Source of the DNA: Siphonodentalium dalli
Lineage: Eukaryota; Mollusca; Scaphopoda; Gadilida; Siphonodentaliidae
Assembly (NCBI GenBank): GCA_032622095.1
Contig: CP136065.1
Coordinates: 96,853,343-96,917,342 of the forward strand
DNA: 64,000 nucleotides
Reading direction: 5' to 3'
The notes under the pieces are model-generated. The model worked only from the letters and a program-made list of their open reading frames with translations, ran no database searches and was not told where the DNA came from. A program made the translations under genes and the position numbers. Within the stretch, counting starts at the first letter, position 1. The number at the start of each line of letters is the position of its first letter. Shown in pieces: positions 47,201-59,200 of the stretch.

Positions 47201-50200
47201 TGAAAGTTTGTTGGATATCGGCGAATTGAACAATCATAGTGAATCTCCTCTGCCATCCATGACCCAAACGGCCCCAAATGTGATTTAATTCATCATATGA
47301 TTAGAGAAGAACGTGCATGAATTTGGTGGAATTAGTGCTAAATATATTTGTATCAACTTTGGTACAACTCCCCTCATGCATGACTTGAACAGCGCCACGT
47401 TTGTCATATTTAAACCACATCTATTAGACTCATGCATGCATTATATAATGGAGATAATTATATATAAGTTTGGTGATAATCGGCAACTAAACAAATTCTT
47501 ATCACAGTTATTACGTCTTTAAATCACACGTTTATATTCCTCGTATCATGAAGAAGAATAATGTATCATCTTGGTCGAAATATGCGCTAAAAATAGCCCC
47601 TCCCCTGACACAAACAACGTCACTTTAGAAAATGTTAACCCGCATCATTATCTTATTCGTAAATAGTTACCCCAGTTAGACCGCATTGGTGCCATCTCGA
47701 TTGTACCCTTAAAGTTATATATATAGAACACAGACAGATATTCGCAAATATTTGATTCATTGTATCATTTGAGAAGAACGTATATGAGTTTGATGGTAAT
47801 TGGCACTAAACATATTTTAATAAGTTTTTGGTGACCCCCCCGTTCCTATTTCGGACTCAAGCGGCGCCACTTTTGGCATAATTAAACCACACACTTAGAC
47901 TCATTATAGAGATGAATATATATGAAATTTATGAAAATTGGCGAGTATACAAATTCGTATCAAATTTAGGGCCACCATTACATATATCTCACCCAAAAGG
48001 CACCAATTTGGCACATTTAAACCACACGATTAGAGTATTCGTATCACGGAGAAGAATATGTATCAATCAGGTGGAAATCGGCGCTAAACACATTGTTCAT
48101 CAATGGTTGTGTCCCTCTCACCCTCTAGGCACCCCTGACTCGAATGGCCCAACTTTTGACATCCTTAAACCATACAATTAGACTCCTGGTATTATGGAGA
48201 TTATTATTTGTAAATTTGGTGCTAGTTCGCGACTAAACAATTTTTTATCAAATGTAGTGCCCACCCCACCCCACCCCACCACTCACCAAAGCAGAACCAA
48301 TATGACGTCTTTAAAATCACACGATTAGATTCCTCATATCATGGATAAGAATGTGTATCAATTTGGTGGAAATTGGCGGTAAAAATATTATGTATCAATT
48401 TTGGTGCCCCTCTCCCTTTCAGTGCAGCCCTGACACGAATGACGCCACGTTTGACAGCTTTAAGCCACGCCATTAGACACCTCATACCATGGGGATGAAT
48501 TTGTATAAGGTTGGTGGAAATCGGCGACTAAACCAATTCTTATCAGATTTAGTACCCACCCACCACCCGCCCCCAAATATCTCATCCCAACGACACCAAT
48601 TTGGCGTGTTTAAATCACACAATAAGATTCCTTGTATTATGGAGAAGATCTCAGAAGAATGTGCATCAATTTGGTGGAATTCGGCGCTAAAATTATTTTT
48701 TATCAATTTTGGTGCCCCTCTCCCCTTCCGGGCATCCCTGACGCGAACGGCGCGACGTTTGACATATTTAAACCACATAATTAGATTCCTAATATTATAG
48801 GATGATTATATATATAGGTTTAGTGGCAATCGGCGACAATTTGTTTTCGGCCCCTCCCCCTTTCTGCCCCTGACAACAACAGCGTCACTTTATAAAATTC
48901 TAACCCTCGCCATTATCTTTCTCGTAAAAAGTTACCCACAATAGACCCCTTTTCTGCCATCTAGGTGGTCCCCTGTGAATTTCTATAGAACACAGACAGA
49001 CAGACATAATAGATACATAAGGATTAACTGTCATGTGGACTGTTTTTATGGAGATGTAACCGCGAGGTGAGTGGCCATAACTTGTGTAAAACCCGAAGTG
49101 TTTTACATACAAGTTATGACCACTCACTTCGCGGTTACATATCCATAAAAACAGTCCATATGACAGTTAACCCTTATATTTATATACATTTAGGGAAAAA
49201 GCCACTTTTGTAAATGTATTTAAATCGAAAAGTGTATCGTGACAAAATCAGCCCAAAATATCCCATAGCAGCCGATCAGAACCCAGCTGAGAAGTTGTTT
49301 TTGTACCATTTCAGAATTTCCCATTTGTCACGTGACGTGTTTCTGAAATCCGGTCAAATTCTCTCACCTGCTGACAACACTTTCATCAAAATTCATTTTA
49401 TTTTCTGTTTTATTTACAAAATACAATTGTCAACAATGTTCGAACAATAACAGTATACAATGAGATGTACTACATTACTCTGGAACATAAAAGCGGATAC
49501 ATTTCACGCCGATTTACTGTTCAATTTTATTGGATTCGGAAACAAAAATAATTTCAGTGTTCACTGACAAGTTTGCACAAGCGGAAAATTGACCTGCATC
49601 TACAAATGAAAACTATAAACTAAACATTGTTATTCTGCGAACGATTATCCGAAGCAAGGTGTATATGAAACACACTGAGTTCATTCTTTATGCACCTGGT
49701 TTGGTGTTCCCAGAGTTATGGTGCAATTTGCAAAACTTCAGTTGTTCAAAAATCCATGTGATGCTGTGTTGTAATTCCCACTGTTGGCAGTGACCATCTG
49801 ATCTGTGTTAGTAGCAACTGCCAAACTTTGACTCATTTGATGGGTATGCCTATCGGATAGATTTATCTGACGACTTGGCTGGATATCTCGGTGAGTATTA
49901 TCTTCCGTCTGAATATTTGTTGCATGATCTGTATTCAAATTGCTGCTGTTTGTTAAATTTGCGATGACATACCACACTTTTAGCCGAAGTTTTATCGGGG
50001 ATGGTTCAGAGAGATAAACATTTATTCTTCTCACATCCTCTTCATTTATCACCGACTTATGTTTGGTTGGCTGGGAATTCCCTGTTGTCAGCATTTGTTT
50101 TAGCTTGGCATTTATTATTGTGTTACTGTCTTTAAATTCTGTATCTCGCACGATGTCAATGTTTCTCTTTAAATCTGACATCTGTCGATTTAGGGCAGCT

Positions 50201-53200
50201 CGCAGATTTTTTAACGTATTCTTGTGATATTCTGCCGCGCCATTTCTATTTCCTGCTTTTGCTTCGCAGTAAAAATGGCGTTGGCGAACATTTAAATCTG
50301 CCTTCCCCATGGAGCCCAGGTCCACAACATCATCCATTTCCTTGCACCAATCTGCAAATAGATTATACACATTTTAGTACAAACTGCCTGTGTTCATGAG
50401 TTGTGAATGATCAAAATATATTTACATATACGACATGTCTTTTTGCATTAAATCCAGTATTCCGATTGATCGACGCCCATATGACCCGATGCAATTATTT
50501 CTTGACAAACCTGCAAGCGCGTCATAATTACTGCCATAAATACAATGACTCTATATTGATTTTGGTAAGAACTGACAAAAAGATAAATCGGTTATTATTT
50601 AGCCGCATTTTCACTGCCATGGACTTAAGTTATTCAATTGGGTTTAGGTTACAATAAGAGCCTTGTTTTCAAATGTTCTGTGTCATATCTTTTTTGTATG
50701 CGAAACCAATTGACATTTATTCTTGATTGATTTAAAGGATCAGTACGCACTCGAAGCAAAATAAATAGCAAACAATATTGTTGTTTGGAACGATTCAGTG
50801 GCTTCAGATATTAAGGCAAACATATAGGCCTCGCATTTAAAACATATCATATTTTTCATGTATTCTCATTTTCAGAAACAATGCACATGAATGATACATG
50901 ACTTGAATTGCAATATAAAACTAAGAACACTGTTTAACCTGTATTTTCATCTTATTTTGTGATATAAACATCCTTTCTTATTTATTCTGAATAAGTTCTT
51001 AATTTTAATGACCAAATTATGGAACATAATAAAATAGTCTGAGTGAAATGGCCGAAATGTGCCTCTTGTAAACATTGCATGCAAATTGTTATGATACAGG
51101 TACCTGTTTTTTATCTCTTTTCATAATTTTGCGAGTTAACAAATTTATATAAAATACAATTTTTACCTTAGCATATTCTCACACCCCACTGTGTATTCTT
51201 TTTTGTGGCTTTTGACTGGTTGAAGTCTGCAATTTCTTCCAGCTCTTGTTCACTCTTCCTTTGAAATATGTGCCCTGTGTGGCCTGTAACTGCAGTAGTG
51301 GTACTAGTAGAACATTCCAAATGTTGGTCCGATGATGCAGATGGTGGGTCATCATTTGAATTTGTCTACGGTTGAGCTTGGGATGGTTGTAAGTCATCAA
51401 ATGGTATATCCATGAGCTGCTCTAAAGTCACACCTGGGACACCTGCCATATCTTCTATTCCATCTAAGTCAACAGCCATTAAAATATCATCATCATCAGA
51501 AAGTTCATCATCTGAGACACTACTGTGATTTTAAAACGCCCATTCTCTTGAGAATAATTGTTGGCCATTTTAATTATAGCAAAGTCGATTGAGAACTACA
51601 CGTGGGTCAAATGGGTTAATTTACTGTCGTGCATGATTTCACAGGTAACAATAACAGGTGTGGTCAGGTGAGGTTGGGATAATTACATTCAATGTGGAAA
51701 TAAACAACCCAAACTGGATTTGACAGGGTTATAATGACTTTCATTGTCATAATTAACTTATCAATTGTACCATAGCATTTACATTTGTAACACTGTTATT
51801 GTGATCGAGTGGGACTGTTTTATTAAGGTGTAGTAATAAATAGTCCCAAAATATACCGGAGCGTTTCCATTCAAAGGGGAATAACTTGAACTAATTTAAA
51901 AAAAACAACTGAACTATGATTATCTATCCCGCAATTTATTCATGTATCATCCACGTGCTTTGTTTTTAGAAATTAATACTACGTGACACCAAATGTGTTT
52001 TTAATCAATTTTATATTGGCAAAAGTTAACACGAACAATTTCAAGACTAGGCTCTTTGTATTGAAACCTGATGATTTATTAAGTCAATCCTGCGCGAGTC
52101 CAAATGCGTCCAAAACATTACGCGTTCTTCTTTCCAAAAGCCACGACGCGTCGATGTAATTATGGGGTTGCAGTTATGACCTCTTGCGCGTTCACCAAGA
52201 AATAATTGCAACTAGTCACGTGGGCGCCGACCAATAGGAATGCTGGATTTAGTGATAATTACACTTGGTATGTAAATATATTCACATACATGTAGTTTAG
52301 AGTGCGTACTGATATAAACATGTATCAAGAACAACGTGGGTGACCAAAGTATATTGTGTTCTTGATTGATTGATTTATTGCACAAGTCACATAACAGTGA
52401 AACGTCACTTAGATCATGCCATGAATCTCTACTCTGGCCTGCTCCCGTAGAGATCATATTCCACCAGTACAAAACCTGGTAACTTTTTAATGTTCTGACC
52501 CGTTCTGACAGGGAACTTGATAACATTGATTGTAATACGACATTGACTAAACCTAAACACAAGGCTCGTCCTGATTGGTCAGTATCCTGTTTTCTCATGG
52601 AGACACGGCCATCGTTTTGTGGTATATGATATATTACGATTGTATGCATGCCATTGCATGGTGCTCTTTGTATGGGTTGGTTCCAGTTAGAGATGGATTT
52701 TGGCGAATAACTAAGTTATACATTCCCTAGTATTAATGGTAACACATCCTGTGATTGTGAATGAGGTGATGTAATAATGGTAGTACTATGGCATTTTTAT
52801 TTTATAAGGGATGTTTTCAAATTTCCCGACACAAGTGATCCAATTTTACTATCATGTTTTCATGTTAGCTATGTTATATCGTAGTAATATAATTACAGCT
52901 ATAGTAAATTAGAGAATTTTGCACAATATCATCACAGTGGTATCACGATATACCATGTTATTAGATAACTGCAACATGATATAATACAATAGTACAAGAC
53001 ACAAATCAACCATGGTGCTACTACGAGAATAGACATTACATAATTGGTAGTATCATGGCAGTATCAACTGCAACATAGTTATATAGTAGACCAAATCTAC
53101 TTGGTCCACGACAGCTTGGGATATATAGGTTGGGTTGATGCTGCTTATGACCGGTCCCGTCCCTTTAGTCTTAAATAACAGATGATATAGTGGTACATGG

Positions 53201-56200
53201 TATGTGGAACCTTACCATGGTAAATGTCTATTTACCGTGGTATTATGATCGTTTAACATGGTATGTAATAGTTATATAAGTTGAAAGCACAGCAAAGTAG
53301 CTTGACTTACATAGTAATATATAACTTATATAACTTACTGTGGTAACCACCATTTTACCATGGTCTTATCATTGTAAACGATGATTTACCGTGGAAAAAT
53401 GGTGGTACATTTTTTACAATGGTAAATGTCTATATACATTGCCATTATGATAGATTACCATGGTATATAATAATGCGAGTATAGTAAAGTACCTTGGTTT
53501 ACGTATTAATATATAATTTATTGTGATAACAATATTGTGCTATGCACTTACCATGGTAATTGATAGTTTACCATGGTAAGAGCGTAGTAAAATGTAGTTT
53601 ACCATGGTAAAACCGTGGTACTTTGTATATGGGTATATGTCGTTGTTATTACTTGTTCCTTAGTAATCTACTTCACATTAGGGGGTGGTCACAGCTCGAG
53701 ATTGAATGTATCTTTGTGACTTTTGTGAGCCGATATCGCAATAAACATTGAATTAATTCCACGGGAGAAACTCCATAATTGTAAGCGCATCAAAGAAAAA
53801 TTGCTCTTAAAGTCACTTAAATCGTGCAATTTTGAATTGGGATCTTCACCTTCAGCGTGTTACATTATTAATGGACGGGTAATAACTAAGACATATGTAC
53901 TTAGCTGCACTGTTTTTCCCCTTAAATTTAATACATTTCCCTGTCACAACATCAAAAAGTTCTCAGGTTTTATTCTGGTCTATTATGATATCTACGGCGT
54001 TAGCCAAAGTAGAGACTCACGACATGATCTAAAAGTCACTATGACGGGGCTTATGTGCCATACAGACTATCCAACTTGGGGTGCACGTACACACCGGTCT
54101 GTGACACCATAGCATAATCGAAGTCCGTGATACAGGCTGTAGTAGAATACAGCGTAGTATATCCACACATGCATGCATATACGACCACATAATATATTCA
54201 AGATTCGATAATGCATGCCAGGTCCATATACTATATGTGGTAAATCGTGGTGGCGGCACTATAAGCAGATAGGCTTGCAACTGAATCATATACCTTGTTA
54301 TATATAATGAACACAATAATATCCACCTTTATCTATATTTGTTTAATTGGAACAACATAATTATTATACCACCAGCATGGTACAGGTTCAGTTGGTATGC
54401 ATGTTGGTGTATCTGATCACATCTGAATAAGGGCAGAAAGTGTTTTGGAAATTAATTTTTCGCTGTATGGAGTAACGGGCGGTGATTAAACTTTAAACGC
54501 AAAAGCAGCGTATATAGGCGTTTGCATCAATTCTACATACGTTTTGTATCGCGGTGCCCTTTCAAAAACCAACCCGATGTCACAACCCATTGCCACGTGT
54601 CATCTCTCGTGAATATTATAGAGAAGTTCGACAATGGTGCCATCAGACTAACGACTTTGTCACTGACATTTATTTATTCTTGTAGTTTGCACAGAGGGGT
54701 GGTACGGAAATTTCTCCAGCGGATGTGTTAATAGATGCGACGAGCGTAATTGTGCATCCGGGAGTAGTTGCCCTACCTGGGACGGATTATGCACAATTGG
54801 TTGCTCGCCTGGTTGGCATGGGGCATATTGTAAACAACGATGCCCTTTGAACTGCGCAGCATGTGACCAAGTTAGTGCAGCGTGTCGAAGCTGCAGTGCT
54901 GGATTCTACAACCTGACCTCGAATTGCCACGACGTATGCGCACTTCGTAACTGCGCCGTTGGAAGTAGCTGTCCTACATCCGGGGAATGTGTCACTGGCT
55001 GTCAATCTGAGTGGTACGGATCACAGTGCCTCACGCGCTGTAGCGGGAATTGTAACATATGTGAGCAGAACACTGGAATATGCTCCTCCTGCAAACAAGG
55101 GACATATGATTTGGGATTGAATTGTACGATGTCGTGCGACGAACGAAATTGTGCGGGGGACAACACGTGCGACGACACCGGCGAGTGTTTTGGAAGTTGC
55201 CAGGATGGTTGGTTCGGATCAGATTGCCGCGAACCTTGTCATATGGGCTGCTTAACCTGCGTAAAGACCAATGGGGCATGCTTGCAATGCAAGAGTGGGT
55301 TCTTTCTTGATGTGACAAGCTGTTCACAGTGCCGTGGTGGTTGCTCTATATGCAAGTCATATGACACATGTTTTAGTTGTGTCCCCGGACGCCACGGAAC
55401 ACTATGTGATAAATTGTGTAACCAAACTTGTGGAGGCAGCGACCCAATGGATAACGCCTGTTATCAAGACAACGGCACGTGTGTTGTTGGGTGTGACGAC
55501 GGTTACCACGGTGACACATGTGGCGGCGTTTGCAGCGCTAACTGCGTTCTCGGAGCATGTGACAGAGAATCATCAGCATGCATAAGGGGGTGTCAAAGTG
55601 GATGGGAGGGCGAGACATGCGCCCAACGTATTCGTAAGTAAAAGACTAGTGTTACTTTTCGGCCGGTCTGTTGGACCAAGGGAATTATATTATGGTTTAG
55701 AATCCACGGACATGCGCGTTTATATTCGCGGCATGAAACAACAGAACAGTTGGCATGCACCGAAGTGACAACCAGCGTGGGTACCACTTTAGCTAGGCAT
55801 TTAATCAGTTGGACAATATTTGCCTAAGGCTTCATCCGTTGGAAATGTCAAACCTATAATATGTCAAGGTCGTTCTGATATAAACATATCACAACAGTCC
55901 TCTTTTGATCAATTGATTTATATTTTATTTGTACAATAACCAAAAATAAAATTGAACAATGAATTATGCATGAGCACCATGACCACTTTAGATCAAGTGT
56001 CTAATAAATTCAAACACGCACTTTTAAGTCAAAATGTACAATGGAACGTGTGTACAATTAGCTGTGTTAGGTTGGAAGTTTTCCGCAGTTTAAAACTGTG
56101 AAGAGGTATCGGCAAATTCAATCCATGGAGATGCAAACAATATTTCAATGTTTATAAAAGTTGTCTCCTGATTGCTGTAAATTTAAAGGTTCAAAACCAT

Positions 56201-59200
56201 TAAGTCCAAGGGTGCTGGTCACATCCCTGTTGATATGGCTGAAAACTCCATTATTAAAATACGAAATGTTTCCGAATTGGCCAGGGACTGGCAATATAGT
56301 CTCATAAATCTTTCATCTGAGCTACAGTATGCTAGTCACTGGTCCCACTGCGGGTTTTTAACATATACATGCACAAAGGCATGAATTACTTTGACTTTCC
56401 AACTCGTTGCCATGCATGGTGTACCAGTAAATGTACGCAATGTAGCAAATCCACACCATCATTATATTGATGTTGTTAAGGTTATAACACAATACATATG
56501 CAACGCATACATTATTTGCATATATGCGTACATCGAGTCCATACCCTGAACGGTTTGATTTCCAAAGCCCATACCCTTGTGCTTTAATTCTTGATTTAGT
56601 ATAACCTGTTTTTCAATATTGTCCACACAAATCATTTTCCTTCGAACGCATAACTTGATCTGCATCATATTTCATATTTTGCAGCAGAGGACGGCGGATT
56701 TCCTGTTGCGGCGGTTGTCGTTCCTGTTATCCTGATTATTATTGTCATACTCCTCGTCGTGGGGTTTCTCGTTATCCGTCGTCGAAGGTCAGTGATTGGT
56801 CTAATCACATCGCTCAGTATCATGTCTCTGAATCGGAAATCTGAATTCTCAACCGGGTCTGTCACCTTTGTGTAATTTGTATGGCTGAATTGGTTGTTTG
56901 GGAGGAACGGGGGTCCTTTTCCCCGGATATTCGGAAGGACTCAGTGGTCAGGGTCAGGGTCGATTCATATATCTCACTCATAGTGGATGAAATTTCTTTC
57001 ACATGGGTACATATTCGGGACTACCACGAAACCGCATTCATCTTCAGGGTGAAGCAAGACTTTCAAGTGTCAGCCAGCCATAAATTCCACGCAACTCTAT
57101 TTTGATTGGATGTCATCATACTGGCGCAATTTGTAGCTGGCTGACATAGACGCAACATGATTTGTGGTTCAAGACTACATAGCTTTTCCTCTACTTCACG
57201 TATTCACGCAAGCAACCATACATGTACAAACAAGTTACTTCACACATCAACGCCCTCGGATTTTATCGGTATGAACAATAGTAAAAGTGCTTATCAATTA
57301 TATAGTTGGCCTGGTCATAAGAGTTAACATATAACATCGTCATGGTAAGACTAAATACCCCCGATATATGCGAGTTAGCCGCACTGTCGCAGTCTCTATT
57401 TTTTCTAACATTGATATCCAGCTCATAATAAGATGTCGACTTCTCTATAATTGTATACATGTCATGATAAACGGCTGTGGTGATTTTTTCAAATCTCTTA
57501 TTCACAGACAACCGAAACACAGGGACGGATTGAACTTGGCATACAGTGGACCTTATGCTGATGGTAAGATTGTAATTCGATGGATATTTCTGATACGGTG
57601 GTAGTTTCAGTTTTGCTGTGGACAGGTTTTCAAAAACTAAGCTGTTATCGTCAGCGGGAAAGTGACTAAATTGTCAAAACTCAATGCGTTTTGAATAAAA
57701 CTGCCTATAATTACAACAGCGAAGAACCACCACGTACACACACATAACTTTAATAACGAACTTATCGACTTTATTAATTAACATAGTTATTTTTACTAAT
57801 CAAATAACTATATTCAGATGTTTTGTTAGTCACCGTATTGGCTTGTTTAGCCATAATACTCAAGTTGATCAATCGAAATAATAAGATAAACTAAACAAGC
57901 AATTTACTCATCGAACTAAGCAACGGAACAGTCTAATTTTTTGCAAAAATTGACAATGTGTTAGATTGATAATATGCACCTCTGCATGACTAACGCAATA
58001 TCGTTGAAATAGATGTATGCCAATATATACATGTATGACAAACTATTCACATGGATACAACCAGACAGTATGAAGGAATCTAAGAGAAACCAAGAACACA
58101 AACCCACAGATATCGGGACCACAAGGACAGTGGATGAGAGTTCCCTTTGTCAAAACGACAATGACGGAAACACGGTGTATGAAGACATGGCATCTGATTT
58201 AATACCTATTGGTGTTCTATGGGAACAGATCAAAGAGAAGGAGTGTACCGGATCACTAGCTGAAGAATTCAAGGTCAGTCTTTGTATTACGGAAAATTGT
58301 GAGCTTGGTGTGGTTAAAGGAAAGGAAAGGGGTGCAGTTGGAAATTCCAAGGTGGACACCCCCACAACAGAGATTATCCACGTCCCTGCTTACACGATTC
58401 GAACATGGCCACTTTGGTTCCTTAAAACGTAAACACTCTTAAGGATGTGTGTATATGGTCTGGTTAAAATGTTTTATGGTACTTTTATTCGGAATTCCGC
58501 CTTAGATACACCCATGCACGTCACTGCAACAAAAACGTCCGATGGTACCTAATAAGTGTAAATACTAGCTAATTCCCCAAAACGATTCATTTATTCATCA
58601 CCAAATCATCCCTACCAAACTCGTATAGTTGACAACCAATGGTATGATGGTATGCTAGGATGCGTCCACCCCCATGATTAACTGCACTGCCACTCCGTTC
58701 AACCAATCCCATTTTCAACTCTGATATAGATTCAATTTACCCCAGGCTATTGGACAATTTCAGCGAACTGTCATCAGTGCTGTCGTCTGACGTTTTCGAA
58801 CGGAATGTGAATTTGCTAATTGTATATATTGCAGTCTCTGGTAACAGATTTAGCATACCCAGCGACTGTTGCCACGAGCAAGGACAACATGCGTCGAAAC
58901 AGATACAAGGGCATATATGCATGTAAGTGTACATATGTTTAGTCGTAATCTGTGTGGAATAATTATGTAGTACAAACTCGCCCAATTTATATATATACTA
59001 ATGTAGGCCGTGGGGAGTAATTACAGTAATGCTCTAAGTAATCGACTCCTTAACCACAGCATAATTATGGGTAATTTTTCAGGATTTAGTCGGAAATATG
59101 GCTTGTTGCCATTCATCGGAAAGAGCTTTCCGATTAATGGCATTGCTGTATATGCGATGATCAATGCAGTTTCCGTCACACAGAACTGATGTTTGTATCC

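Larger units (their letters stand above)
46235..49007 (+). repeat. Long repeat element with an internal tandem array of about 150-bp units
   Basis: It begins near ACTAGCAGGGTTACCCGGTG and ends with ATAGAACACAGACAGACAGA. From about 47290 to 48880 the phrases TTAAACCACA..ATTAGACTCCT, ATGGAGAAGAATGTGTATCA, TTTGGTGGAAATCGGCGCTAAAC (in parts) and CCCCTCTCCCT recur with a period of about 134-155 bp, for example ATTAGA at 47895, 48029, 48178, 48326, 48471 and 48780. The end module (TAACCC..CATTATCTT..CGTAAA..AGAACACAGACAGA) appears twice, at 47630-47740 and 48898-49007. It lies in gene B intron 3. No ORF was recognised. Confidence 0.65.
49738..51479 (-). pseudogene. Gene C: Crypton-derived (QRICH1/ZMYM/KCTD1-type) recombinase-like N-terminal protein, two exons, one in-frame stop
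   Basis: Exon 1 (51479-51185) gives an acidic start ([37 protein letters not shown]), then TAG at 51368-51366, then in the same frame [20 protein letters not shown] and TKKNTQW. Exon 2 (50351-49738) gives [59 protein letters not shown] and a polar Asn/Gln/Thr-rich tail, ending in a stop. The exons join in phase (G/GTGTGA donor, TTTGCAG acceptor). The series NT..W...WC...L..L...LNR......I.RD.EF....I...KLK matches the N-terminal SAM-like part of Crypton-derived tyrosine recombinase relatives. The catalytic domain is absent. The TAG suggests a pseudogene unless translation or splicing avoids it. It is antisense inside gene B intron 3. Confidence 0.6.

Noticed and set aside
46590-48990. CRISPR-like regular repeats
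   Set aside because: Units are degenerate, repeats and spacers are not distinguishable, and the context is a eukaryotic intron.
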